From Sipunculus nudus (lineage: Eukaryota; Annelida; Sipuncula; Golfingiida; Sipunculidae): a stretch of DNA of 64,000 nt. The stretch lies in the NCBI GenBank assembly GCA_026874595.1, contig CM049320.1:34444214-34508213 (forward strand), in the 5' to 3' direction. The notes below the pieces were generated by a model. That model ran no database searches. It was not told where the DNA came from and was given only the letters and a program-made list of their open reading frames with translations. Positions 25,478 to 40,115 of the stretch are shown piece by piece (the first letter of the stretch is position 1; every line of letters starts with the position of its first letter). Both the position numbers and the translations under genes were made by a program.

Positions 25478-28400
25478 GTTTGTTTCTTTTCTCAAATGGC
25501 AACTGCATCAAGTAGGCCTGTATACTTCATTTTTTTTAAACATTGTACTCTTAATCGATTCCCCGTGTGTTAGACGAATAATGTTAATTGTTTAATAATT
25601 CTAGAAAGTGTTTAAAGCATGCCAATTATAATCAACATATGCATTGACCGTTGTTTATCATTTTATGGATTAATGGTTGTGACTGATTATCTCTTGAGTA
25701 ATGCACGTATTCCTTACAAGCAGAACAGCGGCGTGTAGAAATGAGGAGTGAGATGAATTTTGTCCCATGCATAATTGTTTTTAAGTGCGTAAAACTCGCC
25801 TTTTATAATATTTATACGCCCGTTGTAGACGGACGTTTTACAATATACACTGGATCCGTCCATCCGTTACATCTAAGTGTTATCGCGGGAATTACCAAGA
25901 ATATGATAGATTTTAATGAAAATCTACAGAATTATCAAACAATATTATATCTCGCCTAAGTTTGATTCCCGTCAAACACGAAGTAAATTTAATGAGGTCG
26001 GAGATCACCTGATTTTGATGGCGCCATGATGACTCCCCCAAAATCCTTAAAATGGATATTCATGAAACTCATTATAAATATTTACTGATAAAGTTTTTCA
26101 GCCGAATGAAATCACAGCAAAAAAACCATAGATGTTCAATGAGGTCAGAGGTCACCAAAAAAAAACGAGAATATCAGAGTAGGATCCAAATGCAAATACA
26201 TTTGCAATTACATTTTTCACATTTGCATTTGCATTTAAATGCAAAATACTTGATAAAAAAGCCTGCATTTGCATTTGAATGCATAACTGGAGTGGTGTAT
26301 ATGCATTGATATTTGTATTTAAAAAATTGCTATGCATTTAGATTTGAAATATGAGTCAAATTAGTTTGATATATTCCGTGACACCATATATTGAATAGAA
26401 TTCCCGGAAAATTCATTGAAACAATAATTTACAAAACGGAGGAGCATTTTGGGATCCATCATACCTTTTGAAAGAGCAAACATTGTCATATTGTCATATG
26501 AACATTCAGAGAAACCAAGAAACCAGATCGATGGAGTTTCGGATCATTAGAGCTGATTACGGATGTCGTTTGACAAGAATGTGAGATAATAACTTTTTTA
26601 CCCAAAATTCTTCGGCCATCTTAGATTTTAAGGTCAATATAGGTAAGACATTCATATCTTAATTCCTAGACCCTCAAAACCCTTTAATCCATGTACTGAA
26701 CAGGATTGCAGGCCAAACATTGAAAAAAAATAATTTTAAAATAGCCGATGGCAGCCGTTTGGATCTCCGGCTCTCACAGATGTTGCCAACTCTTTCACGA
26801 GAGACACCCATGCTTATTTTTTAATCTTTCTCCATACAAGACAATTATACTGAGAAATCAAATTTCGCTTTCCTAGGGCACGGAACTATCAAAAGCAATG
26901 TTGTTTAATATTATTTCAATAATATGAGTATTGTTCAGCAAGAACATTTGTGAATATTTGGTTACTATTTTTTTTTTGTTATAGTTGAAAGAAAGAAGAA
27001 CAATTCACATATAAATATATATGAATCCCTGAAACATTGTAATAATAAAATCTACTTCATTGAAAGACGTATTTAACATATTAGCACCTGAATTAACATG
27101 AGGTTCCTCCATTCTCGCAATGATCTAACATTGAATATGGTAAAGAAATATGAACACCTAACAATTTAAATCACAGTTACTAATTCTTTACACATTTGAT
27201 AAATATAATTTAGACATTTAAAAACATCTGAATTCTTGAAGCAAAGCGGCAGGGAAAGTTGCTGTTGTATAAAACGGAAAGGGAAAGTGGATAATAGAGA
27301 GACTCAACACTGTAATGAAAATGAAGCATTTGTTAAACAATATTTCCTTTATTTACTTAATATATAATACCTCACTTGGTGGGTTTCATCCACCCAACAT
27401 TTCTAAAAAATCCATCCTTTCAGTGTCCACTCTATTTTCAAGCCGCGGGGAGAAAACATCTAACCCCCGCATCTAACATAATATAATGGGACTACTTCAT
27501 ATAAAATATATCATTAGCATTCCTTAAACCATTTTTTAAAGATACTTATTTTTTTTTTGGTCTACCAAGTCTGTGGCAGCTGCGCCTTTCATGGCTTTAC
27601 CTCAGATTTAGAAGTATGGGATTCCTGAAACTTTGCTAGTATTCTTCTCTGCAACCTTTGTTTTTGTCATACAAATATTCCTTCCGACATCTACATCACC
27701 TATTTTGTAGAAAGCTTATTGACGAACTATCCATAAACAATGGGAGTAAAAAAATCCCAGAAAGAGTATACCCTTTACAGTAATAAATCTGCTCAGGAGA
27801 AAAATGTTAACTGCCGAAACTATACATTAAAATAATACTTTATTATTATAAAATATATTGCAAATAATATTGTGTATATGCAAGCAAACTGACCATATAA
27901 TAAGCCTTATTTCTGTTTTATGTTATCTGGCCATAAGGTACGCTCTGAACACAGCGCGAGGACCTTCAATTTACACGTTGTGAGAAATGGAATGTTTCTT
28001 CAGGTTTGGCAACCTGCCAAACACCAAGTCAGTTTGCGTTGGGAAAGGTACAATTTGATTGACTCAGCGGGTAAACAAAGATGTCTGCACTGTGCAGATC
28101 TGTTAAAGAAATCTGAATGGCTTAGCGTGTAAACAAACTCGTGGTCGTGCGCCTCTGCAAGAGAGGGAATATGCTTACAGTGGGGGATAAATGACCTCAG
28201 GTCACACCAGCAAGACTGTCTTGAAAGTAGATGATTGGATCGTGTGAATTCTAACGGGGTGGAAAAAGTCTGTGCTACCAAGCACTTCGACGGCAGTGCA
28301 AATCAACCGGTACAACGAAGAACATCCGACTGTGCTGGTGATACCTGCAATTTGATTATTACTCAGGGGGAAATCACAGAGACACCACCGCCTGGTGGCC

Positions 28401-28902
28401 AAACCTGACGGCCAACCGCGGTTTCTTGCAGCGATTAGCGTAACGAATAGTTGAGCATAGCGTAACTGCTGCGTATGGAGCGTAGACATAAGGTTGGTTT
28501 ACTTTAAATATGAAGACATTTATGTACATGCCATAGTTAACAAAAGTTAACAGTATGGAGCATTTCCAATCGGAAATGAAGAAATGAAGGCGTAATGAAG
28601 CCTTAGGTCTGACCATCCATTGATCAATGGGCGTTCCCAGTCAGTTGTATTGCTTGGGTCCTCTTGAACATAAGAGTGGGGTTACTTTGAAAGAATAAGG
28701 AAGGGTCAGCTTGAGATAACAATTATCTCTGGTAACATCCAAAAGGCCCTATGAAATATGCAAGACAGCAAACAAAATAAATAGATTAATTAATAAATTA
28801 CGAACGCTAAAGGGGGGGGGGGGGTTGCCCCCTGTGTCTCTTACTCTTCTTCAGATCGATAACTCTAGTTCATGATCTCACTTATCTGCCAATCAGGGGT
28901 CA

Positions 28903-28948
<46 letters not shown>

Positions 28949-29619
28949 GTTACACATATAAACAGAGACACCACACACCATATAGACGCAGAGGGATATC
29001 AACAGACACAAGTTACTGAGAGAGATATATGGCTGACCATTAATACAGCATGTGAGCGAACATATAATATAATGGGGACCGTTTCCTGTTGGACATACCA
29101 GCTTAAACTGGGACGGCACTCACTCACATGGGCAGGGCCAACTCGGTGACAGGGATGTTTCTCCAGCAGATGTCGCCAGCTCCAGGCTCCTCCTTCCCTG
29201 CATCAAGCTCAGCCCGCCCAGCACATTTATTCAGATGTTTTCACCAGCATATCTCAAGGCCGCCGACATGGCAATTAACGTCTCAAATCTCTGTCCTCTA
29301 ACTAGTATACTGATTAGTCACTGTCTGACATTCTTTCTCACTGGTCCGTGCGCCTTTTCATCTCTTTTTGACGTGACAGTCAGTCTCTCTCTCCTTGTGC
29401 TGTGTCTATCTGGCAGTCGATAATATTGCCTCTGTCATACAGGTGTCTCAATAAGTAATATAGGCTCTCTATTTTACTTTTTTCGTTTGTTGTATTATTA
29501 CTGAAATGATTCTGTTTCCCAATTCAGGTATGCACAATCCTCTATATTTATGCCAGGTGCAGACGGGAGTAACATATTTTGCTCTCCTCGTTGCAATCGT
29601 CCTAAACGCTTTTTGATAC
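25478..29619. other. unit 2 non-coding stretch
   Basis: Near-identical copy of 13089-17224. Differences are limited to scattered substitutions and homopolymer, poly-G and CT length changes. No gene seen. Confidence 0.5.
26185..26345. promoter_or_regulatory. octamer-like cluster (unit 2)
   Basis: Duplicate of the unit 1 cluster with the same run of ATTTGCAT-type words. Only the preceding poly-A length differs. Confidence 0.3.
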
Positions 29620-29795
29620 CAGCTAAGAACACAGGAAAGGGGTATTCGTTTTTCAGTTGAACACGGCCGTGAGGCATGGCCTTCCCATTTAGCCTGCAGC
29701 GCGTTTAACCTGAAAAATCTCACCGCCTCGGCTGAGGTCGGAACTCACGATATCCTCGCTTTGAGCCCTGTGCTCTACCCCCAAATCCATAAACG
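29620..29795 (-). mobile_element. SINE-like element, family B (unit 2)
   Basis: Duplicate of the unit 1 element, with the same inverted tRNA-like head. At least one substitution separates the two copies (ATATCCTCGC instead of ATATCCCCGC). Confidence 0.55.
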
Positions 29796-30200
29796 TTCGT
29801 TTGGTTTAAAAACAAGTGGTGTTTAAAAAAGCATCGCTAGCATAGCCAGGGAGATTACAAAGTCAACCTTGGTATGTATACCCCTGCGGCCATGTATGAT
29901 ACTGGAATATACTGGAGGGAGTGAGAGACGTTTTAAATACGGATTCCTTGACACAAAGAGCATGTTCGTCCAGAAACATTTAAAATGAAACAAGCTATAT
30001 CTTTACCTAGTTAATTATTGACTGAAAATATAAAAACTTTGATAAAATGACAATAAACAGTGTCCGCAGTATGAGCTAGTATAGGATAGCTTTAAATTAT
30101 TTTACTGATATTCTAATATATTAATAAATGGATGGAAAATCTCACCAGTGCATAAACCATTTAAAAGTAGACTTTCTAAGGTTTAATTAATTCCACTTTT

Positions 30201-30665
30201 GAGCGTGGTGGCGTAATGGTTACAGCGCTGGCCTCCTGGCCGCCCGGTTGTTGATTCACGTCCCGTTCTGATCGCTATCCGCGCTAAGGCTCCTTGCCAA
30301 AGTCTTTACCACAAGAGTGTTCTCCTTTCACCCAGGAGTGAATGGATACTGGTTACACATGGGCGTCCGGCAAATGTAGAACGAGTAACCTTCCGGTGCC
30401 ATGTGTGGCTAACTGGTTCTCTCCTCCCCAGGAAGCCGAGGAAAACTACAAGAATTGACAGGCCAGTAAGACTAGGAAGGCAAAGTGTAAAATTAAGTAC
30501 GATGAGACTTAAAGCAGGAGATGTTTTGGCCATTTCCTATTTATCCTGTTTGTATTGGAATCCTGCTAGATATACATATTGTCATATAGTGTTTGGCTAG
30601 GGGCTGTCCTTGATGGGCAGTCTCTCAGGGCTGTTTAATGGACATTAAACGAGGTTTTATCATAC
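30201..30665 (+). mobile_element. tRNA-derived SINE, family A (unit 2)
   Basis: Near-identical copy of the unit 1 SINE at the same relative position, carried along by the segmental duplication and not independently inserted. Confidence 0.75.
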
Positions 30666-30802
30666 AGGTTAATATGGATATCTTGTCTTACTGCTGAAGA
30701 AAAGAGTCAAATATTACCACCAGCCCACGATGTTAATTGATTGTTAATATTGTTTAAATTCTTACCGATGTATATCCCTGCACACTATCTCAATGTTGAA
30801 TT

Positions 30803-30862
<60 letters not shown>

Positions 30863-31460
30863 TTAATTTATCAAATTCACATCCATTGATTCTTGTTGTT
30901 ATAATATGTGACCGAAGTGAGAGTGAGGTCATTGGAGTTATACAACATATAATTTAAGGATTTAAATTTCTGTTCCACTCTTATGCGTGCAAGCTTGACG
31001 TATGATGCCTTAATTCTTATGAACAGAAGCATCATGTAATAATTTTGACTTATTTGACTATATCAAAGATAATATGAGTTAAAAGAAGTTACTTGAGAAT
31101 ATCTTGATAAATTATTTTATGTATTTTTCATAGAAAACATACATATTATATAAAAGCATTTATGTTGCGAATTTTTAAGTAGCAATTAATGTAGATAATC
31201 TTAGTTAGAAAAACACGGGGGAATGTCATACCTCTCCGATCAGAGCCAGCTGCTGTATTTACAACTGCAATCCGTAGGCCCAGGTTTTAATATGCCGCAT
31301 GGTCGGTCTCAGTGGCGCCGTTGAAGGGACATAACAAGGGGCGATATTATTCACATTCTTTCACATTACATGTTCAGTTTTGCTTTATATAAGTTTCCCC
31401 AGTGGCGTACCTAAGGGGGGGGGGGCGGCAGGGGCGGCACAAGGAATTCCTAAAAAAAAT

Positions 31461-32115
31461 ACAAATTTGTCCTTTTTGTCCCATGTTCAAGTATTCCAGG
31501 GATTATAAACTTGACAATGGAACCTACCGAATGATTAGCGAACGATTTGTACATTTTTTTGGGGGCGGCATTTCTGGGAATTAGTATAATCAGTGGCACA
31601 AGGAGTTTTCTAAATGTACAAATTTGCCCTTTTTGTTCCTTGTTCAAGTATTCTAGGGATAATAAAATGGACAATGGAACCTACTAAATGATTAGAGAAC
31701 GTTTTGTATATTTTTTTATGGGCGGCATTTCTAGGATTTAGTATTATCAGTGGCATATGGAGTTCTCAACAAGTACAAATTTGGACTTTTTGTCCCATGT
31801 TCAAGTAGTCCAGGGATAATAAAATGGACAATGGAACCTACTAAATGATTAGAGAACGTTTTGTACATTTTTTATGGGCGGCATTTCTTGGATTTAGTAT
31901 TATCAGTGGAATATGGAGTTCTCAACAAGTACAAATTTGGCCTTTTTGTCCTATGTTCAAGTATTCCAGGGATTATAAACTGGACAGTGGAACCTACAGA
32001 ATGATTAGCGAACGAATTGTACATTTGTGGGGGCGGCATTTCTGGGATTTAGTATAATCAGTGGCATATGGAGTTCTCAAAAAGTTCAAATTCGGCCTTT
32101 TTGTCCCTTTTCAAG
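31461..32115 (+). repeat. 157-bp tandem repeat in hAT left arm (unit 2)
   Basis: Duplicate of 19049-19700 with the same copy number and phase (first copies at 31461 and 31618). Confidence 0.85.
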
Positions 32116-32317
32116 AATTTCAGGGATTAAACACTTGGCAGTGGAACCAACCAAATTATTTGCGGACGATCTCTATAGAGGCAAGCTATACGCAAAAGAA
32201 ATACATATCTGTAGTTATTCTTTGTAAGATCTGTGGTGTCAGATCTGATGTCAGAACGCCATCGATAAACTGACCAATCATGCAAAAAGCCTACATTTCA
32301 GGGCGGTCGTCGTTTAC

Positions 32318-33493
32318 GGCAACAGGACAACTACCCCCCAGACAATTACCCCCTGGACAATTACCCCCCAACAATTTCCCCCTGGACAAACCCACCAGAC
32401 AATTACCCCCCGGACAATTACCCCCCAGGACAATTACCCCCTTAGACAACTTCCTCCAGACAACTACCCCCGGTACAATTACCCCCCCCCCCCGGACAAC
32501 TACCCCCTGGACAATTACCCCCATGGTATAAATTACACATTTAAAGTACACGTTATACATTTAAATATATTCTGTGTTGCTAATGAGTAGAACACAATGC
32601 CAAAGAAATAAATAAAGTTAATTGCAAACAAAAAATAAAAAGAAAATCACTTTAGACAATAATATCATGCTATTACTTATTATGATATAACTTATAATGA
32701 CTGGTAAGAATGGATCAGAATGAATGGTATCCCGATTTGAATGGAATTCTATTGTAAGCTTGCGGATGGTTGATTATGAGGTCGTAGTTATGTGACCAAA
32801 CTTACTTAATTAGTCTTGAGTTGATATGGGCAGTATAAGGTAGCGCAGATCGCTGATGGTCATGGACCATCCCCCACAGAGGCGGGTATACCAAGTTGTC
32901 ACCAGAGGATATTGAACATTGTGCGGGACTACGGAAACAGGGACACATTAGATTACCTTCGAGGCATTACCTACAACTTGCCCATGTGATGAACATTTTT
33001 ATATTATGGACTTTTTGATCATATGTTTAAAAAGCATTTGTTTTACAATTTGCAAATGTAAAGCATATTTCATATAATGGACTTTTTATCATATTTACAA
33101 TGTTTTTTTTTTACAATACACAGTACAATTATCTGAGAGGCATTGCCTAGAACTAGTTATCAGCTACTGAAATTTGATGTAATGGATTTTTTTTTCTATT
33201 TTTACAATACACATGATGTATGTACCTATGCTTGGTTTGAAATATATCATCACCGGTATTTGTTTTACTTACAATCGGAATATTTACCTTTTAGTTTGTA
33301 CAATGTGTACTTTAAAGTGTTATTATACCATGGTGGTAGTTGTCCGGGGGGTAGTCGTCGGGGGGGGGGGGGGGTAGTTGTACCGGGGGTAATTGTCTGG
33401 GGGTAGTTGTCTGGGGGGTAATTGTCTGGGGGGTAATTGTCACGGGGTAATTGTCAGGGGGGTAATTGTCCGGGGGGTAGTTGTCCTAGAGCC
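32318..33493. mobile_element. foldback-like transposon nested in hAT (unit 2)
   Basis: Same element with the same GTCGTTTAC flanks. It differs from unit 1 mainly in C/G homopolymer lengths in the arms. Confidence 0.75.
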
Positions 33494-33954
33494 GTCGTTT
33501 ACAGAAATCCCTAGCAGCACCTGATTATCACCAGGGAAAAACCCTGCCAGAAGACCAATGGCCCTCGGTGGTTGGGTATCCTCCTAAAAGTTTGCATGTG
33601 TATAGATTTCACATAGCTCTTTATCAGACACAAAACTGGTGGCGCAACCTGCAGCCTTTTTTACAAAGCTTCCATCTGTTTGTCTGCCATGCGATTAAGT
33701 CACTCATATCTCGGAAGTGGTTTTGCTTATCAGCATAAAATTGTGCAATTGTATACAACTTGGATAACTTTCAGGATTTTGTGGCAGGTGGTGTCACCTA
33801 CAAACACATTTCAGCTGCAGACATCGACGCTAATATGCAACACACCTCTCTATTTCCCCTTGCCACTCAATCCATGCCTCACTTCACCCGTCCCACTCTG
33901 GTTTCGGCGGATACACATAGTCGCTTGTCGACTACCCGTATTCTAGTTGACCAA

Positions 33955-35803
33955 GTACCTCATCAACTACTATACTTCTGGATATTTGATCATGTACCTC
34001 ATCACCTTCATTACTTCTGGTTATGTTATCATGTACCTCATCACCTTCATTACTTCTGGTTATGTTATCATGTACCTCATCACCTTCATCACCTCTGGAT
34101 ATTTGATCATGTACCTCATCACCTTCATTACTTCTGGTTATGTTATCATGTACCTCATCACCTTCATCACTTCTGGATATTTGATCATGTACCTCATCAC
34201 CTTCATTACTTCTGGTTATGTTATCATGTACCTCATCACCTTCATTACTTCTGGATATTTGGTCGTGTACCTCAACACCTTCATTACCTCTATATATTTG
34301 ATCATGTACCTCAACATCTTTACTTCTGGATATTTGATGATATATCTCATCCCCTTCAGTACTTCTGGATGTTTGATCATGTACCTCAACACCTTCATCA
34401 CCTCTGGATATTTGATCATGTACCTCATCACCTTCATTACTTCTGGATATTTGGTCGTGTGCCTCAACACCTTCATTACCTCTATATATTTGATCATGTA
34501 CCTCAACATCTTTACTTCTGGATATTTGATGATATATCTCATCCCCTTCAGTACTTCTGGATGTTTGATCATGTACCTCAACACCTTCATCACCTCTGGA
34601 TATTTGATCATGTACCTCATCACCTTCATCACATATGGATGATTGATCATGTACCTCATCACCATCATCACCTCTGGATATTTGATCATGTACCTCATCA
34701 CCTTCATTACTTCTGGATATTTGGTCGTGTACCTCAACACCATCATCACCTCTGGATACTTGATCATGTACCTCATCACCTTCATCACATATGGATGAGT
34801 GATCATGTACCTCATCACCTTCATCACTTCTGGATATTTGATCATGTACCTCATCACCTTCATTACTTCTGGTTATGTTATCATGTACCTCATCACCTTC
34901 ATCACCTCTGGATATTTGATCATGTACCTCATCATCTTCATTACTTCTGGTTATGTTATCATGTACCTCATCACCTTCATCACTTCTGGATATTTGATCA
35001 TGTACCTCAACATCTTTACTTCTGGATATTTGATCATGTACCTCATCACCTTCATTACTTCTGGATATTTGATCATATACCTCATCCCCTTCAGTATTTC
35101 TGGATGATTGATCATATTCCTCATCACCATCATCACTTCTGGATATTTGATCATGTACATTATCACTTTCATTACTTCTGGATATTTGATCATATACCTC
35201 AACATCTTTACTTCTGGATATTTGATCATGTACCTCATCACCTTCATTACTTCTGCATATTTGATCATATATCTCATCCCCTTCAGTACTTCTGCATATT
35301 TGATCATGTACCTCAACACCTTCATCACCTCTGGATATTTGATCATGTACCTCATCACCTTCATTACTTCTGGATATTTGGTCGTGTACCTCAACACCTT
35401 CATTACCTCTATATATTTGATCATGTACCTCAACATCTTTACTTCTGGATATTTGATGATATATCTCATCCCCTTCAGTACTTCTGGATGTTTGATCATG
35501 TACCTCAACACCTTCATCACCTCTGGATATTTGATCATGTACCTCATCACCTTCATTACTTCTGGATATTTGGTCGTGTACCTCAACACCTTCATTACCT
35601 CTATATATTTGATCATGTACCTCAACATCTTAATTTCTGGATATTTGATCATGTACCTCATCACCTTCATTACTTCTGGTTATGTTATCATGTACCTCAA
35701 CACTTTCATTACTTCTGGATATTTTATCATGTACCTCATCACCTTCATTTCTTCTGGAAATTTGATCATGTACCTCATCACCTTCGTTACTTTGGGATAT
35801 TTT
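33955..35803 (+). repeat. 39-bp minisatellite array 3 (~47 units)
   Basis: Same repeat, 1,119 bp shorter than array 1. The first part follows array 1 unit by unit, then the array jumps to the common distal end (units with CATCTTAATTTCTGG and CGTTACTTTGGG). The deletion is a multiple of three, and the open frame (33760-35841, 693 codons) survives. Coding status is unsupported. Confidence 0.95.
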
Positions 35804-38800
35804 GTTTGTTTCTTTTCTCAAATGGCAACTGCATCAAGTAGGCCTGTATACTTCATTTTTTTTAAACATTGTACTCTTAATCGATTCCCCGTGTGTTAGA
35901 CGAATAATGTTAATTGTTTAATAATTCTAGAAAGTGTTTAAAGCATGCCAATTATAATCAACATATGCATTGACCGTTGTTTATCATTTTATGGATTAAT
36001 GGTTGTGACTGATTATCTCTTGAGTAATGCACGTATTCCTTACAAGCAGAACAGCGGCGTGTAGAAATGAGGAGTGAGATGAATTTTGTCCCATGCATAA
36101 TTGTTTTTAAGTGCGTAAAACTCGCCTTTTATAATATTTATACGCCCGTTGTAGACGGACGTTTTACAATATACACTGGATCCGTCCATCCGTTACATCT
36201 AAGTGTTATCGCGGGAATTACCAAGAATATGATAGATTTTAATGAAAATCTACAGAATTATCAAACAATATTATATCTCGCCTAAGTTTGATTCCCGTCA
36301 AACACGAAGTAAATTTAATGAGGTCGGAGATCACCTGATTTTGATGGCGCCATGATGACTCCCCCAAAATCCTTAAAATGGATATTCATGAAACTCATTA
36401 TAAATATTTACTGATAAAGTTTTTCAGCCGAATGAAATCACAGCAAAAATACCATAGATGTTCAATGAGGTCAAAGGTCACCAAAAAAAAAAACGAGAAT
36501 ATCAGAGTAGGATCCAAATGCAAATACATTTGCAATTACATTTTTCACATTTGCATTTGCATTTAAATGCAAAATACTTGATAAAAAAGCCTGCATTTGC
36601 ATTTGAATGCATAACTGGAGTGGTGTATATGCATTGATATTTGTATTTAAAAAATTGCTATGCATTTAGATTTGAAATATGAGTCAAATTAGTTTGATAT
36701 ATTCCGTGACACCATATATTGAATAGAATTCCCGGAAAATTCATTGAAACAATAATTTACAAAACGGAGGAGCATTTTGGGATCCATCATACCTTTTGAA
36801 AGAGCAAACATTGTCATATTGTCATATGAACATTCAGAGAAACCAAGAAACCAGATCGATGGAGTTTCGGATCATTAGAGCTGATTACGGATGTCGTTTG
36901 ACAAGAATGTGAGATAATAACTTTTTTACCCAAAATTCTTCGGCCATCTTAGATTTTAAGGTCAATATAGGTAAGACATTCATATCTTAATTCCTAGACC
37001 CTCAAAACCCTTTAATCCATGTACTGAACAGGATTGCAGGCCAAACATTGAAAAAAAATAATTTTAAAATAGCCGATGGCAGCCGTTTGGATCTCCGGCT
37101 CTCACAGATGTTGCCAACTCTTTCACGAGAGACACCCATGCTTATTTTTTAATCTTTCTCCATACAAGACAATTATACTGAGAAATCAAATTTCGCTTTC
37201 CTAGGGCACGGAACTATCAAAAGCAATGTTGTTTAATATTATTTCAATAATATGAGTATTGTTCAGCAAGAACATTTGTGAATATTTGGTTACTATTTTT
37301 TTTTTGTTATAGTTGAAAGAAAGAAGAACAATTCACATATAAATATATATGAATCCCTGAAACATTGTAATAATAAAATCTACTTCATTGAAAGACGTAT
37401 TTAACATATTAGCACCTGAATTAACATGAGGTTCCTCCATTCTCGCAATGATCTAACATTGAATATGGTAAAGAAATATGAACACCTAACAATTTAAATC
37501 ACAGTTACTAATTCTTTACACATTTGATAAATATAATTTAGACATTTAAAAACATCTGAATTCTTGAAGCAAAGCGGCAGGGAAAGTTGCTGTTGTATAA
37601 AACGGAAAGGGAAAGTGGATAATAGAGAGACTCAACACTGTAATGAAAATGAAGCATTTGTTAAACAATATTTCCTTTATTTACTTAATATATAATACCT
37701 CACTTGGTGGGTTTCATCCACCCAACATTTCTAAAAAATCCATCCTTTCAGTGTCCACTCTATTTTCAAGCCGCGGGGAGAAAACATCTAACCCCCGCAT
37801 CTAACATAATATAATGGGACTACTTCATATAAAATATATCATTAGCATTCCTTAAACCATTTTTTAAAGATACTTATTTTTTTTTGGTCTACCAAGTCTG
37901 TGGCAGCTGCGCCTTTCATGGCTTTACCTCAGATTTAGAAGTATGGGATTCCTGAAACTTTGCTAGTATTCTTCTCTGCAACCTTTGTTTTTGTCATACA
38001 AATATTCCTTCCGACATCTACATCACCTATTTTGTAGAAAGCTTATTGACGAACTATCCATAAACAATGGGAGTAAAAAAATCCCAGAAAGAGTATACCC
38101 TTTACAGTAATAAATCTGCTCAGGAGAAAAATGTTAACTGCCGAAACTATACATTAAAATAATACTTTATTATTATAAAATATATTGCAAATAATATTGT
38201 GTATATGCAAGCAAACTGACCATATAATATGCCTTATTTCTGTTTTATGTTATCTGGCCATAAGGTACGCTCTGAACACAGCGCGAGGACCTTCAATTTA
38301 CACGTTGTGAGAAATGGAATGTTTCTTCAGGTTTGGCAACCTGCCAAACACCAAGTCAGTTTGCGTTGGGAAAGGTACAATTTGATTGACTCAGCGGGTA
38401 AACAAAGATGTCTGCACTGTGCAGATCTGTTAAAGAAATCTGAATGGCTTAGCGTGTAAACAAACTCGTGGTCGTGCGCCTCTGCAAGAGAGGGAATATG
38501 CTTACAGTGGGGGATAAATGACCTCAGGTCACACCAGCAAGACTGTTTTGAAAGTAGATGATTGGATCGTGTGAATTCTAACGGGGTGGAAAAAGTCTGT
38601 GCTACCAAGCACTTCGACGGCAGTGCAAATCAACCGGTACAACGAAGAACATCCGACTGTGCTGGTGATACCTGCAATTTGATTATTACTCAGGGGGAAA
38701 TCACAGAGACACCACCGCCTGGTGGCCAAACCTGACGGCCAACCGCGGTTTCTTGCAGCGATTAGCGTAACGAATAGTTGAGCATAGCGTAACTGCTGCG

Positions 38801-39226
38801 TATGGAGCGTAGACATAAGGTTGGTTTACTTTAAATATGAAGACATTTATGTACATGCCATAGTTAACAAAAGTTAACAGTATGGAGCATTTCCAATCGG
38901 AAATGAAGAAATGAAGGCGTAATGAAGCCTTAGGTCTGACCATCCATTGATCAATGGGCGTTCCCAGTCAGTTGTATTGCTTGGGTCCTCTTGAACATAA
39001 GAGTGGGGTTACTTTGAAAGAATAAGGAAGGGTCAGCTTGAGATAACAATTATCTCTGGTAACATCCAAAAGGCCCTATGAAATATGCAAGACAGCAAAC
39101 AAAATAAATAGATTAATTAATAAATTACGAACGCTAAAGGGGGGGGGGTTGCCCCCTGTGTCTCTTACTCTTCTTCAGATCGATAACTCTAGTTCATGAT
39201 CTCACTTATCTGCCAATCAGGGGTCA

Positions 39227-39282
<56 letters not shown>

Positions 39283-39949
39283 GTTACACATATAAACAGA
39301 GACACCACACACCATATAGACGCAGAGGGATATCAACAGACACAAGTTACTGAGAGAGATATATGGCTGACCATTAATACAGCATGTGAGCGAACGTATA
39401 ATATAATGGGGACCGTTTCCTGTTGGACATACCAGCTTAAACTGGGACGGCACTCACTCACATGGGCAGGGCCAACTCGGTGACAGGGATGTTTCTCCAG
39501 CAGATGTCGCCAGCTCCAGGCTCCTCCTTCCCTGCATCAAGCTCAGCCCGCCCAGCACATTTATTCAGATGTTTTCACCAGCATATCTCAAGGCCGCCGA
39601 CATGGCAATTAACGTCTCAAATCTCTGTCCTCTAACTAGTATACTGATTAGTCAATGTCTGACATTCTTTCTCACTGGTCCGTGCGCCTTTACATCTCTT
39701 TTTGACGTGACAGTCTCTCTCTCCTTGTGCTGTGTCTATCTGGCAGTCGATAATATTGTCATACAGGTGTCTCAATAAGTAATATAGGCTCTCTATTTTA
39801 CTTTTTTCGTTTGTTGTATTATTACTGAAATGATTCTGTTCCCTAATTCAGGTATGCACAATCCTCTATATTTATGCCAGGTGCAGACGGGAGTAACATA
39901 TTTTGCTCTCCTCGTTGCAATCGTCCTAAACGCTTTTTGATACCAGCTA
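35804..39949. other. unit 3 non-coding stretch
   Basis: Near-identical copy of 13089-17224 with few substitutions up to about 39.4 kb. No gene seen. Confidence 0.5.
36510..36675. promoter_or_regulatory. octamer-like cluster (unit 3)
   Basis: Duplicate of the unit 1 cluster with all octamer-like words retained. Confidence 0.3.
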
Positions 39950-40115
39950 AGAACACGGGAAAGGGGTACTCGTTTTTCAGTTGAACACGGCCGTGAGGCA
40001 TGGCCTTCCCATTTAGCCTGCAGCGCGTTTAACCTGAAAATCTCACCGCCTCGACTGAGGTCGGAACTCATGATATCCTGGCTTTGAGCCCTGTGCTCTA
40101 CCCCCTAATCCGTAG
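39950..40115 (-). mobile_element. SINE-like element, family B (unit 3)
   Basis: Duplicate of the unit 1 element but visibly more diverged (several substitutions and a 1-base deletion in the A run), in line with the higher divergence of this part of unit 3. Confidence 0.55.

Larger units (their letters stand above)
21163..33576 (+). repeat. segmental triplication, unit 2 (12,414 bp)
   Basis: Same content and order as unit 1. The extra length comes almost entirely from the 39-bp array, 969 bp longer than in unit 1. Outside the array, differences are single bases plus homopolymer, CT and poly-G length changes, which points to a very recent duplication. Confidence 0.93.
31400..33576 (+). mobile_element. 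hAT-like transposon, right end missing (unit 2)
   Basis: Same left terminus, same preceding AGTTTCCC (31392-31399) and same truncation point as in unit 1. Carried along by the duplication. Confidence 0.75.
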
